Source of the DNA: Phycisphaerales bacterium
GTDB lineage: Bacteria > Planctomycetota > Phycisphaerae > Phycisphaerales > UBA1924
DNA length: 64,000 nt
Direction of reading: 5' to 3'
Assembly (NCBI GenBank): GCA_029260395.1
Contig: JAJDDJ010000021.1
Span: 1-64,000, forward strand
Part shown: positions 23,745 through 32,843 of the stretch, piece after piece
How positions within the stretch are numbered: position 1 is the stretch's first letter
Layout: every line of letters begins with the position of its first letter
Translations under genes and position numbers: made by a program
Notes under the pieces: generated by a model
Database searches by the model: none
What the model was told of the DNA's origin: nothing
Seen by the model: only the letters and a program-made list of their open reading frames with translations

Positions 23745-26243
23745 TCATCGGGGGTTCCTTCGCGCGCCGAGCGAGGCGATCGTCAGCACGCTCAGCGAGC
23801 TTGCCGGCATGATGACCGCCGCCGCCAGCGGGCCGATCAGACCCATCACCGCAGCTGCGCCAGCGATGATGTTGTAACCAAGCGACACCACCAAACACAG
23901 CACCAGCCGCGAGCGCACCACTCGCACCGCTCGCATCAGTTCACCGAGCGGCTCGAGGCCCGGGGCTTGCAAATAGACATCGGCAGCTTCAAGGCTCGCC
24001 TCGGCTCCGCCGCGCACCGCGATACCAACGTCCGCCGCTGCCATCGCCGCAGCGTCGTTCACCCCGTCGCCCAGCATCACGACCGTGCCATCGGTCTTGG
24101 CCGTGGCGGTGCGCACGCGGCTGAGCTTGTCTTCCGGGCTCAGCTCGGCCTGCACTTCATCTTCTGTTAGCCCAAGCTCGCTCGCGACGGCGCGGGCTGA
24201 GTCGCCGCGGTCACCCGTGAGCAGCCGCACCGACCAGCCGCGCTGGCGCAAGGCATCAAGCTGCGCGCGCGCCTCGGGCCGGGGCGCGTCGCCCAGGGCC
24301 GCGATGCCGGCGCTCGCTCCGTCGATGGCCATCCAGACCGTGGACTCGCCGCGCGCGCCGTGCTCGGCGGCAATGGCGTCGAGAGCGGGATCGATCGTCG
24401 CGCCCTGCTCGACGAGCCACGCGCGAGACCCGACGAGCACACGCGAGCCGTCCTCGAGCGTGCCTTGAACGCCTCGGCCGAAGACTTCCTTTGTCTCGCA
24501 GTTGCGAGGATCGCGTGCGATGCCCGAGTGCTCCAGATGTGCAAGCAGCGTGCGCGCCACCGCGTGGTTGGAGCGATGCTCAGCCGCAGCAGCCATCGCC
24601 CAGTGTTCGTCCGTGCCGTGGCGGTCGAGCACGCGCAGCGAGCCCTCGGTCAGTGTGCCGGTCTTGTCGGTGAACAGCACGCCGGGCTTGGCGAGGCGTT
24701 CGAGCACATCGCCGCCCTTGACGAGCACCCCCCGACGCGCAAGCCGGCCGCACGCGACACTCATCACCAGCGGTGTCGCAAGGCCGAGCGCGCACGGGCA
24801 ACTCACAATGAGCAGCGCCGTGGCGTGCTCGATGGCCACGCCTGCGCCCGAGGGCCACCACGCCCACGCGGTCAGCGCCGCCGCGACCACAACAACCACG
24901 ACGAACACGCCCGCGATGCGGTCGGCCAGCTGCACCCACGCCGACCGCTGGGTCGATGCCTCGGTGACCTGCTGCATCAGCCGGCCAACGCGGGACTCCT
25001 CGCCGACCTTGCCCACGCGGACGCGCAGCACGCCGGGCCCATTGACGGTTCCCGCCGCGACGACCGAGCCAATGGCCACTTCCACGGGCCGTGGCTCGCC
25101 GGTGAGCAGCGAGGCGTCAACGGTGGATTCGCCGATTTCGATCACGCCGTCGGCGGGCAAGACCTCGCCTGCGCGCACCTCGACAAGATCAGCCTGCACC
25201 AGGCTTGCAGTCGAGACCGTTACGACAGCTTCGTGGCCCGCTTCGCGCGCATCGATTCGGTGCGCGCGCGCAGGGGTCATGCTGAAGATGAGATCCACCG
25301 CGGACGAAGCTCGCCGCTGGTGGTAGCGCTGGATTGTTCGGCCCACAAGCAGCAGGAACACCAGCACACTGAGCGAATCAAAGTAGATCTCGCCCGTGCC
25401 GCGAATGGTGTTGGCCAGGCCCCACGCCGCTCCGACCGCCAGCGCCAGCGCGATGGGCACATCGAGGTGCGTGCTCCGCGTGCGCAGGGCGGCGATCGCC
25501 CCGCGAAAGAACGTGCGCCCGGGCCATGCGAGCGTGAGCATGCCAAGCCCGGCGCTGACCCAGCGGAACAGCGAGCGGTGTTCGGCCGCCATGCCCTGGA
25601 GCATCCCGCCGTAGAGCGCAAGCGCAAGCAGCATGACGTTGCCCGCAAGAAAGCCCGCCACGCCCAGGTTGATGAGGGCCGCGCGGGATTCAGCGCGCAT
25701 GGCGTCACGCTTCGCACCGCCACGCGGCGCATGAGGCGGGTAGCCCAGCGCGTTGAGCCCCCGAGCGATGGAAGACAGGTCGGCGGATGCCGGGTCCCAC
25801 CGCACGCGGGCCACGCTCTGGCGGAGGTTCAGCCGGCACTCGCTCACGCCCGGCACGACCCGGCCAAGCCGCTCGACGAGCCACACGCACGCCGGGCAGT
25901 GCACGCCCTCAAGAATCAGCTCGGTTTCCACACCGCCGCCGCTTGCGGGCGTAACGAACAGAGCGTGGTACTCGGGGTCGTTCATCTCTTCGTACCGCTC
26001 AGCGGTGGTGCGCGCCGAACCCGTTGGCGCGTCGAGCTCTCGGCGCAGGTCGTAGTACCGGTCAAGACCGCTGCTGTGGATAATGCTGTAGACGCTCCTG
26101 CACCCGGCGCAGCAGAACTGCTCGGCGGCTCCGCTTTCAATGAATGAACCGGGCACCGGAAGCGCACAGTGGGTGCACGGCACCTCTTCGTGCACGCCAC
26201 CGGCGGCTCGCAGTTCGGTTCGGCTGGCCGGGCTCGCGGTCAT
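23745..26243 (-). CDS. ccoI: Copper-transporting P1B-type ATPase CcoI
   Basis: From the ATG at 26243, which overlaps the stop of the upstream gene (ATGA), the protein has 832 residues. The N-terminus has Cys-rich metal sites (CTHC, FCCAGC) and then a heavy-metal-associated domain with GVHCPACVW. Membrane helices surround CPCALGLATP, the copper-binding helix. DKTGTLT carries the phosphorylated Asp, and GDGVNDAAAM is the hinge. CcoI moves copper for the CuB centre of cbb3 oxidase across the cytoplasmic membrane. Its place between the TauE-like gene and ccoS is the standard one. Confidence 0.93.
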   Translation of the reverse strand: MTASPASRTELRAAGGVHEEVPCTHCALPVPGSFIESGAAEQFCCAGCRSVYSIIHSSGLDRYYDLRRELDAPTGSARTTAERYEEMNDPEYHALFVTPASGGGVETELILEGVHCPACVWLVERLGRVVPGVSECRLNLRQSVARVRWDPASADLSSIARGLNALGYPPHAPRGGAKRDAMRAESRAALINLGVAGFLAGNVMLLALALYGGMLQGMAAEHRSLFRWVSAGLGMLTLAWPGRTFFRGAIAALRTRSTHLDVPIALALAVGAAWGLANTIRGTGEIYFDSLSVLVFLLLVGRTIQRYHQRRASSAVDLIFSMTPARAHRIDAREAGHEAVVTVSTASLVQADLVEVRAGEVLPADGVIEIGESTVDASLLTGEPRPVEVAIGSVVAAGTVNGPGVLRVRVGKVGEESRVGRLMQQVTEASTQRSAWVQLADRIAGVFVVVVVVAAALTAWAWWPSGAGVAIEHATALLIVSCPCALGLATPLVMSVACGRLARRGVLVKGGDVLERLAKPGVLFTDKTGTLTEGSLRVLDRHGTDEHWAMAAAAEHRSNHAVARTLLAHLEHSGIARDPRNCETKEVFGRGVQGTLEDGSRVLVGSRAWLVEQGATIDPALDAIAAEHGARGESTVWMAIDGASAGIAALGDAPRPEARAQLDALRQRGWSVRLLTGDRGDSARAVASELGLTEDEVQAELSPEDKLSRVRTATAKTDGTVVMLGDGVNDAAAMAAADVGIAVRGGAEASLEAADVYLQAPGLEPLGELMRAVRVVRSRLVLCLVVSLGYNIIAGAAAVMGLIGPLAAAVIMPASSLSVLTIASLGARRNPR

Positions 26244-27088
26244 GGCGATGGCTCGGCCGACTCGTTCAGGCAGCAAGGCGGCTCGGCGGTGGGCGGCACA
26301 AGCCCGTCGGCCTGCGCGGCCAGCAGCGCCCGCTGGTCGTCCGTGCTAAACGTCGGCATCGCGAGTCGGCCCGAGACCGTCGACAGCCCGAGCACCACCA
26401 CCACCAGTCCCGACACCAGCGGCAAACGCTTGCGCAGCGGGGCTGACAGCGCCTCAATGCCCGCGCCCACGCCCGCGAGCATCGGCACCGTGCCCGCCCA
26501 GAACGCAGCGAGCACCGCGCCGCCCCACAGCGGGCTGCCCGTGCCCGCCGCCGCGAACACATAGAGGTACAACCAGCCGCACGGCAGCAGCGGGGTCAGC
26601 AGACCCACCATCCACGCTCGGGGCGTGGCGGGCCAACGCATCGCAAACCGGTGCAGGCGTTCGATGAGCCGCTGGTGCGCCGCGGGCAGTTCGGGTAGGG
26701 CGAGCTTGTACCGTGAACCGAGGCTTGTAGCGATGAGCCCTGCGCCCATCAGCACCATCATCAGGCCGAACACAGTGCCCGCGACGCGCTGAAGCCCCAC
26801 AAAGGAGCCGCCCAGATCGATCGCCGCGCCCGCCGCGCCCGCTGCGGTGCCCAACGCGATGTACCCCAGCGCCCGGCCAACGTGGTACGCCGCGTGAACC
26901 CGCCACTTGGGAGGGCTGTGCCGTTTGGGGGCGCGGTCGAGTGAGCCGATCGCAAAGAGCATGATCGGCCCGCACATGCCGGCGCAGTGCCCGCTGCCGA
27001 GCACGCTCGCGACGAACACCCCCAAGAGCGCTGCGCCCATGGCGGCGGGTGCGAGATCTGCGCTCGATGCAAGGCACAGCGAGAGCAT
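26240..27088 (-). CDS. TauE/SafE-like (CcoI-associated) membrane protein
   Basis: The ATG at 27088 directly follows the ccoH stop; 282 residues. The first helix holds GSGHCAGMCGPIMLFAIGS, the HCxGMCG signature of the sulfite exporter TauE/SafE-like family that accompanies cbb3 operons. About six more membrane helices follow. Members of this family beside ccoI/ccoS are thought to help copper or redox delivery for the oxidase (DsbD-like topology); the exact substrate is unproven. The stop overlaps the ccoI start by 4 bases. Confidence 0.85.
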   Translation of the reverse strand: MLSLCLASSADLAPAAMGAALLGVFVASVLGSGHCAGMCGPIMLFAIGSLDRAPKRHSPPKWRVHAAYHVGRALGYIALGTAAGAAGAAIDLGGSFVGLQRVAGTVFGLMMVLMGAGLIATSLGSRYKLALPELPAAHQRLIERLHRFAMRWPATPRAWMVGLLTPLLPCGWLYLYVFAAAGTGSPLWGGAVLAAFWAGTVPMLAGVGAGIEALSAPLRKRLPLVSGLVVVVLGLSTVSGRLAMPTFSTDDQRALLAAQADGLVPPTAEPPCCLNESAEPSP

Positions 27089-27089
27089 C

Positions 27090-27596
27090 TCAGCCGCCCG
27101 TCCCGGTTGGAGGTAGTTCGACCACCGCATCGAAGCGCACGCGGGCGGCCTCGTCGCGGAATCGGACCTCCCAGAGGCCCGGGCGGTTGACAGGCAGCCA
27201 CGACTCGAACACGCCAGGCGCTGTGCGCACCAGCACGATCTCGGCACGCTCGTCGGCCTGGGCCTTGTGGAACACGGTGGCGTGCAGGCCCTGCTCGTCA
27301 GCTCGGCCGGTGATCTCAACGCGGACCACGCCCTTGGTGTCGCGCACGAAAGAGGTGGCGGCCGTCACCCACCCTGCCTGCTCGGGCGTGCGCCACGCGT
27401 CCCGCTCGGCGTCCCAGTCGAGCGACCGCTGGAAGTAGTCCGCCTCGACCGTGGTGGCCGCCGGGTTGTTCAGGGCCGCGAACACCGTCACGCCGCACAC
27501 GAGCACGTTGGCCCCGAGCATCGCAGCGATGATCCAAGGCCACTTGGCCCCGGCCTTTCGATCGTCAGCATTTGTCGTTGGCGGTGCGCTGCTCAT
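27090..27596 (-). CDS. ccoH: FixH/CcoH family protein
   Basis: This 168-residue protein has one membrane helix (WIIAAMLGANVLVCGVTVFA). It continues with NNPAATTVEADYFQRSLDWDAE, the FixH signature around a conserved Tyr and the DW motif. The periplasmic part is an Ig-like beta fold. It takes part in cbb3 oxidase assembly. The start overlaps the ccoG stop (ATGA), and the next gene starts one base after its stop. Confidence 0.9.
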   Translation of the reverse strand: MSSAPPTTNADDRKAGAKWPWIIAAMLGANVLVCGVTVFAALNNPAATTVEADYFQRSLDWDAERDAWRTPEQAGWVTAATSFVRDTKGVVRVEITGRADEQGLHATVFHKAQADERAEIVLVRTAPGVFESWLPVNRPGLWEVRFRDEAARVRFDAVVELPPTGTGG

Positions 27597-29029
27597 GGGG
27601 TTCCTTGGGGAGCACCAGCCGGGCCGAGCAGGCTGTGCCGAAGCGTCCGTTGCTCGCCCAAATCGTCTTCGAGCATGAGGGTAACCTCGACCCTGCTGCC
27701 CGTGGCGAACAGCGATCGGTCGGCCAGGATGAGAAATTTCTCCGAGAGCGTCTCGCCCGGGCCGACGATCAACGGCTCGGAGCGCAGCTGCACCGTCTCA
27801 GCCGACAACGTGTAGGTCCGCGCCTCGGGCGAGCGGTTGGTGATCCGCACGCGTGCCTGGTTGGCGACCTCGCCCGAGGGCAGCACGTTGTAAGGCAGGC
27901 CCGCCGCCCGGAGCAGTTCGGCCGAGTAGCCGCCCTTGCTCATCGAGACCGTGAACAGCGCGGTCAGCAACACCAGGAGGATCCCGGGATAGATGATGAC
28001 GCGGGCGCGGAGCCTCTTGGTCGGCTTGCCCTCAAGGCCGCTTTGCGATGAGTACCGGATGAGCCCGGTGGGCCTACCGACCTTGAGCATCACGTCGTTG
28101 CAGGCATCGATGCACTGCGTGCAGTGGATGCACTCGAGCTGCAGCCCGTCGCGGATGTCAATACCCGTGGGGCAAACCTGCACGCACATGGTGCACGCGA
28201 CGCAGTCGCCGAGTTCCTGCTCCGCTACAGGTTCCGGCTGTCCCGGCAAAACCTTAAGCGAGACATCGCTCGTGCGTGCCTTCTTCTTTCGGCCTCTGGG
28301 CTCGCCGCGCCTGGCGTCGTACCCGACGATCAGGCTGCCCGTATCAAGCATGACGGATTGCATCCGCCCGTAGGGGCAAGCCACGGTGCAGAGCTGTTCG
28401 CGGAAGAAGCCGAAATCAAAGAGCATGCCCGCGGTGACCAACATGACGATGCCAAAGCCCATCGGGTGGCTCAGCGGGCTGCCGAGGACCCACTCGCCGA
28501 GCCGCTCGGTGCCGACGAAGTACGCAAGAAACACGTTGGCCAGCGCGAAGCTCAGCACAACAAAGACCAGCGTTCTCAGCGCCTTGCGGACGCTGGCCGG
28601 GAGCCTGCTCAGCGGCGATCTGGTGTACCCCCCCGTGCCGAGCAGCCGGTCGATTGGCCGAAACACGAGTTCGAGGTACACCGTCTGCGGACACGCCCAT
28701 CCGCACCACACGCGGCCGAACAGCGCTGTCAGAAAGAAGATGCTCACAAAGATCGTCATGAGCAGGAGGCCGAGCAGCAAGGTGTCGGTCGGATAGAACG
28801 TCGTGCCGCCGAAGACAAACTCGCGGTCGATGACATTCAGCAGCAGCGCTGGCTTGCCGCCAATGCGCACGAAGGGCAACGAAACGAACAGCGCGATCAG
28901 CGCGTAGCCCACGATTCTGCGCCGCTTCCACAACGCACCCTTGGCCAGCCGTGGCGTGATCCATCGGCGGCTGCCGTCGGCGTTGAGCGTCGCGAGCACT
29001 CTCTCTTCGGGCTCAAGCAGCGTGCCCAT
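27593..29029 (-). CDS. ccoG: Cytochrome c oxidase accessory protein CcoG (FixG)
   Basis: This 478-residue membrane protein has CGWACPQTVYLELVF in a transmembrane helix and CPYGRMQSVMLD after it. Two 4Fe-4S clusters are indicated by CVACTMCVQVCPTGIDI and CIHCTQCIDACNDV. A C-terminal Ig-like FixG domain follows (ITNRSPEARTYTL). CcoG is a cupric reductase that supplies Cu(I) for cbb3 assembly. Gene order P-G-H is the standard arrangement. Confidence 0.94.
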   Translation of the reverse strand: MGTLLEPEERVLATLNADGSRRWITPRLAKGALWKRRRIVGYALIALFVSLPFVRIGGKPALLLNVIDREFVFGGTTFYPTDTLLLGLLLMTIFVSIFFLTALFGRVWCGWACPQTVYLELVFRPIDRLLGTGGYTRSPLSRLPASVRKALRTLVFVVLSFALANVFLAYFVGTERLGEWVLGSPLSHPMGFGIVMLVTAGMLFDFGFFREQLCTVACPYGRMQSVMLDTGSLIVGYDARRGEPRGRKKKARTSDVSLKVLPGQPEPVAEQELGDCVACTMCVQVCPTGIDIRDGLQLECIHCTQCIDACNDVMLKVGRPTGLIRYSSQSGLEGKPTKRLRARVIIYPGILLVLLTALFTVSMSKGGYSAELLRAAGLPYNVLPSGEVANQARVRITNRSPEARTYTLSAETVQLRSEPLIVGPGETLSEKFLILADRSLFATGSRVEVTLMLEDDLGEQRTLRHSLLGPAGAPQGTP

Positions 29030-29058
29030 CGGTCACCTCTCCCCCCTTCGGTCGAGGA

Positions 29059-29928
29059 CTACTCCGGCGCCGGGGCCGGCGCATCGGTCGGAATCGGCGG
29101 GAACGGCGGGATCTCGATGCCCTCGGCGACCCGCGGGCCCGGCAGGTTCTGCCCACGCAGCGAAGCGACGTACGCCGTGACCAACGCGACTTCTTCGGCC
29201 TTGAGCGGGGCGCCGCCCCTTGGGGGCATCGCCCCGTTTGCTGATCCGTTCAGCACCACGTCGTACATGCCGTTCAGGTCCGTCGCGTTCAGAAAGTAAT
29301 CGTCCGTCAGGTTGGGGCCGATCAGCCCCTCGCCCTGCTGGCCGTGGCACAGCGTGCACGAGGACTGAAAGATCGCCGCGCCCTGATCGAGCCAGGGCTT
29401 CTCGCCCATGATGGCCAGCAGCTTGGCCTCGCCCTCGGGCAGCTTGCGCAGGTCGGCGAAGCGGACTTCCAGCGCGTGCGACTCGGCGGAGGCGTGCCGC
29501 TCAGCGAGCGTCGGCACCAGGCTGTGGTAGACCAGCACGTACAGAACGCTGAACACGATCGTGGCGTTCCAGATCAGGTACCACCACCCCGGCGTGGGGT
29601 TGTCGTACTCCTGGATGCCGTCGTACTCATGGCCCGTGAGTTCCTCGCCCTCGCGTTGGTCCACGGCTGATGCGTGCGATGCGTGGGGTGGCAGGGTTGT
29701 CACGCCCAGGCCGCTCGCCATCGCCGCCGCCTCTTCGACCGTAGCACCAGGACGCAGCATGTGCGCCGGCACGAACACACCCGACTGCGTGCGCGCACCG
29801 CTCGCGGTTGGGCCGGTGTGCGAAGGGGCTTTGGGCGGGTGGTCTGCGATGTACTGCTCGCGCGTGACGATCTTGGACGAGGCTGCGTCGCGCGCACCGG
29901 TGTGGTCAGTCCGAGAGTTTCCAGCCAT
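29059..29928 (-). CDS. ccoP: cbb3 oxidase subunit III, monoheme CcoP
   Basis: This 289-residue protein has a ~95-residue polar N-terminal extension. It then has HEYDGIQEYDNPTPGWWYLIW, the CcoP N-terminal signature, and one membrane helix. Only one heme-binding motif (CTLCH) is found, with the axial Met in a GAMPPRGG motif; well-studied proteobacterial CcoP proteins have two hemes. It passes electrons from soluble cytochrome c or quinol-side donors to CcoO/CcoN. Two bases separate it from ccoQ. Confidence 0.9.
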   Translation of the reverse strand: MAGNSRTDHTGARDAASSKIVTREQYIADHPPKAPSHTGPTASGARTQSGVFVPAHMLRPGATVEEAAAMASGLGVTTLPPHASHASAVDQREGEELTGHEYDGIQEYDNPTPGWWYLIWNATIVFSVLYVLVYHSLVPTLAERHASAESHALEVRFADLRKLPEGEAKLLAIMGEKPWLDQGAAIFQSSCTLCHGQQGEGLIGPNLTDDYFLNATDLNGMYDVVLNGSANGAMPPRGGAPLKAEEVALVTAYVASLRGQNLPGPRVAEGIEIPPFPPIPTDAPAPAPE

Positions 29929-29930
29929 GA

Positions 29931-30128
29931 TCAGTTCCCCTCCTGCGCGCCGGTGAGCGCCGCGGGCTCATCTGCATCGAGAGGCAGGCTCGCCCAGCGC
30001 TCGCACGATCCCTTGCTCGTCAGCATCGCCCGGATGCTCACCGCGATGAACACCGACCCGAACGCCACCAGCCCGATGATCGGGAACACCGTCAGGCCCA
30101 TGGATGCAACGATGTCGCTCATTCTCAC
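29931..30128 (-). CDS. ccoQ: CcoQ-like small membrane subunit
   Basis: This 65-residue protein has one membrane helix (IVASMGLTVFPIIGLVAFGSVF) and a polar C-terminal tail. The position between ccoN/O and ccoP, overlapping the ccoNO stop by 4 bases, marks it as CcoQ. CcoQ stabilises the complex or its assembly. The sequence itself is poorly conserved in the family. Confidence 0.82.
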   Translation of the reverse strand: MRMSDIVASMGLTVFPIIGLVAFGSVFIAVSIRAMLTSKGSCERWASLPLDADEPAALTGAQEGN

Positions 30129-32587
30129 GGCGCACCTCCCTCAATCGCAGGCTCAGCCGTCGATTCGGGTCTTGGCGCCGCCGCCTCTACGGGCATCGCC
30201 AGCGGGTCGAAGTCCTCGCCCTCATAGAGGTCCGTGCCAAGCCGCTGGAGGTACGCGATCATCGCGATGATCTGCTTATCATGCAGGTTGTCCGGGAAGG
30301 AGGCCCCGCCGCTCTGAGCGACGAGTTCGCCCGCGATGATCCGGGCTTGCGCCCGTGCGTGGGCCTCTGAAGCGCCCTCCTTGACGAGATCGCCGTACGG
30401 CACGCCGAGCATGGCCTGCGAGTCCACGCGGGCCGCGATCTCGCCGAAGTTGATGTCCGCACGGGTCATCCACGCGTACGCGGGCATGAGCGAGTCGGTC
30501 ACGAGCTGCCTCGGGTCTTCCATGTGGATGTAGTGCCAGAAGTGGCTCTTGGCGCCGCCCTCGCGTGCGAGGTCGGGCCCGATGCGCCGGCTCCCCCACT
30601 GGAACGGCCGGTTGTAGACGCTCTCGCCGGGCTTGGAGTACTCGCCGTAGCGCTCGGTCTCGGCAAAGATGGGGCGGATCATCTGCGAGTGGCAGTTGTA
30701 ACAGCCCTCGGCGACGTACAAGTCGCGGCCGACCAGTTCGAGCGGTGTGTAGGGCTTTACCGACGCGATGGTCGGGATGTTCGCCTTGACGAGGAACATC
30801 GGGATCGCCTCGACGATGCCCCCGATGCTGATGCCGATCAGCACGAACACCGTGAACTTCACCGGCATCCGTTCCCACTTGCGGTGCCAGTTGAGCTGGG
30901 CAACCTTGTCGGTCACGTGGCCCATGCCGGTGACCATGCCGGGCAGGCGACTCTTCAGCGGCAACTCTTTGGGTGGTGTCCTGCTCAGCGCGGGCGATTC
31001 GTGCACCGGCACGTCGTACTTGGGCGGCCTCGTGCCCCACGTGCGGAGCATGTTGTACGCCATCAGCACCGTGCCGAGGACGAACAGCGTCCCGCCCAGC
31101 ACACGGATCCAGTACAGCGGCAGCAGCACGATCACCGTCTCGATGAAGTCGGGGTACGCGAGCCGGCCGGACTCATCGAACGCGCGCCACATCAGGCCCT
31201 GGGTGATACCAGCGGTGTAGATCGGCAGGATGTACAGCACCATCCCGATCGTCCCGATCCAGAAGTGCGTCGCCATCAGCTTGGGGCTCCAGATCTTTGT
31301 CTGGAACAGCCTCGGCATCAGCCAGTACAGCATGCCGAACGTCATGAACCCGTTCCAGCCCAGAGCGCCCGCGTGCACGTGGGCGATGGTCCAGTCGGTG
31401 TAGTGGCTCAGCGCGTTGACGCTCTTGACGCTGAGCATGGGCCCCTCGAAGGTGCTCATGCCGTAGAACGTGATGCCGACCACAAAGAACTTGAGGATCG
31501 GGTCCTGCGCGACCTTGTGCCACGCGCCGCGAAGGGTCAGCAGCCCGTTGATCATCCCGCCCCAACTCGGCATCCAGAGCATCACGCTGAACACCATGCC
31601 CATCGTGCTTGCCCACTCGGGCAGCGCGGTGTAGTGCAAGTGGTGCGGGCCGGCCCAGATGTAGATGAACACCAGGCTCCAGAAGTGGATGATGCTCAGC
31701 TTGTAGCTGAACACAGGCCGCTCGGCCGCCTTAGGCAGGAAGTAGTACATCAGCCCCAGGAACGGCGTGGTCAGGAAGAACGCCACCGCGTTGTGCCCGT
31801 ACCACCACTGCATCAGAGCGTCCTGCACGCCCGCGTAGATCGGGTAGCTCTTCATCATGAGCGTGTAGCTGGGCAGCTCGCCCGTGCTCGCCCAGTGGAC
31901 CAGGCCAGCGGGCACCCACAGGTTGTTGAACACGTGCAGCACCGCAACGGTCACGATCGTCGCGATGTAGAACCACAGCGCGACGTACATGTGCCGCTCG
32001 CGCCGGTGCACCAGCGTCATCAGGAAGTTCAGCCCGAAGAACGCGACCCACACCACGGCGATGGCCAGGTCGATGGGCCACTCGAGCTCGGCGTACTCCT
32101 TGCCCTGCGTGATCCCGAAGGGAAGTGTGAGCGCTGCGGCCACGATGATGAGCTGCCAGCCCCAGAAGTGCAGGTTGCTGAGCTTGTCGCTCCACATCCG
32201 CGCCTTGCACAGCCGCTGGGTCGAGTAGTAGATCGCAGCGAAGATCGAGTTTCCCGCGAACGCGAAGATCGCCGCGTTCGTGTGCAGCGGGCGGAGCCGT
32301 CCAAACGTGAGTTGGGGCACATCCAGCAAGAAGCCCAGCCAGCCGAGCAGCCCCGGGAACCGGTCGATCGCCGAGGGCAGCACGAGTTGGATCGCGATGA
32401 TCAGACCCGCCAGCGTTGCCACCACGCCCCAGACGACCGTGGCCCAGGCGAACTTCCGCACGATCGCATCGTCGAACGAGTAGCGCTCCATCTCGGCCCC
32501 GCCGACGGTCTTGGCCGGGCGGGCCGAGGGGGCCGGTTCAGACGGCTCGGTCGGGGTTGGGGCGGGCCGATCTTGGGACGTCGTCAT
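30125..32587 (-). CDS. ccoNO: Fused cbb3 oxidase subunits I and II (CcoN-CcoO)
   Basis: This 820-residue fusion has CcoN in its N-terminal two thirds. Heme and CuB ligand regions include RPLHTNAAIFAF, WWYGHNAVAFFLT, GPHHLHYTALP and HVHAGALGWNGF. After a linker, a CcoO part (from ~residue 575) has one membrane helix and a mono-heme cytochrome c (GCYNCHSQMIRP, ~625). It forms the oxygen-reducing core of a high-affinity proton-pumping oxidase in the cytoplasmic membrane. Such N-O fusions are known outside Proteobacteria. It heads the operon, and upstream lies a palindrome at 32658-32676. Confidence 0.95.
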   Translation of the reverse strand: MTTSQDRPAPTPTEPSEPAPSARPAKTVGGAEMERYSFDDAIVRKFAWATVVWGVVATLAGLIIAIQLVLPSAIDRFPGLLGWLGFLLDVPQLTFGRLRPLHTNAAIFAFAGNSIFAAIYYSTQRLCKARMWSDKLSNLHFWGWQLIIVAAALTLPFGITQGKEYAELEWPIDLAIAVVWVAFFGLNFLMTLVHRRERHMYVALWFYIATIVTVAVLHVFNNLWVPAGLVHWASTGELPSYTLMMKSYPIYAGVQDALMQWWYGHNAVAFFLTTPFLGLMYYFLPKAAERPVFSYKLSIIHFWSLVFIYIWAGPHHLHYTALPEWASTMGMVFSVMLWMPSWGGMINGLLTLRGAWHKVAQDPILKFFVVGITFYGMSTFEGPMLSVKSVNALSHYTDWTIAHVHAGALGWNGFMTFGMLYWLMPRLFQTKIWSPKLMATHFWIGTIGMVLYILPIYTAGITQGLMWRAFDESGRLAYPDFIETVIVLLPLYWIRVLGGTLFVLGTVLMAYNMLRTWGTRPPKYDVPVHESPALSRTPPKELPLKSRLPGMVTGMGHVTDKVAQLNWHRKWERMPVKFTVFVLIGISIGGIVEAIPMFLVKANIPTIASVKPYTPLELVGRDLYVAEGCYNCHSQMIRPIFAETERYGEYSKPGESVYNRPFQWGSRRIGPDLAREGGAKSHFWHYIHMEDPRQLVTDSLMPAYAWMTRADINFGEIAARVDSQAMLGVPYGDLVKEGASEAHARAQARIIAGELVAQSGGASFPDNLHDKQIIAMIAYLQRLGTDLYEGEDFDPLAMPVEAAAPRPESTAEPAIEGGAP

Positions 32588-32630
32588 GCAAGCACCTCCG
32601 CGATCGGTCGATTATCGACTGATGGGTCCG

Positions 32631-32676
32631 TTTATATCCTTCGACATGCGGACCTGATGGTCAAGAATAATGACCA
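32631..32676 (-). promoter_or_regulatory. Putative cco promoter -10 and upstream palindrome
   Basis: On the minus strand TATAAA (32631-32636) lies 44 bases before the ccoNO start. Upstream is a perfect inverted repeat TGGTCA-N7-TGACCA (32658-32676). If TATAAA is the -10, the palindrome centre falls near -43, the usual place for a class II activator such as an FNR/CRP-family regulator. The arms are not the classic TTGAT/ATCAA FNR box, so the regulator is unidentified. Confidence 0.45.
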
Positions 32677-32744
32677 AGTCCAGGAATAAATACTGTCTGC
32701 CAAGAACCTGAGCATCGGAAGCAGAGCCTAGCTGGCATCTGGGC

Positions 32745-32843
32745 ACCGCCGAGGAACCGACCCGGCTGCACGGCAACTTCGACGACGACTTCGACGCATT
32801 CAACAGCGCTAGCGGCATGGTCAGCTCGGGCGAGTTTTCCTGA
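32745..32843 (+). pseudogene. Decayed dockerin-like repeat fragment
   Basis: In one frame this stretch reads LHGNFDDDFDAFNS...GMVSSGEFS before a stop. It matches the dockerin-like unit at the left window edge (DIADDFGTL...GMVSFGDF). There is no start codon or upstream domain, so it is a fragment of a lost secreted-protein gene. Confidence 0.5.

Noticed and set aside
24360..26147. A 595-residue frame on the plus strand opposite ccoI.
   Set aside because: It is entirely antisense to a clear P-type ATPase and has no recognisable domain.
28124..29299. A 391-residue plus-strand frame across ccoG and ccoP.
   Set aside because: It crosses two genes that have clear motifs on the other strand and is not conserved in character.
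30524..32689. A 721-residue frame on the plus strand opposite ccoNO.
   Set aside because: It mirrors the ccoNO gene, is full of His/Arg/Pro without any family motif, and is a product of high-GC codon bias on the opposite strand.
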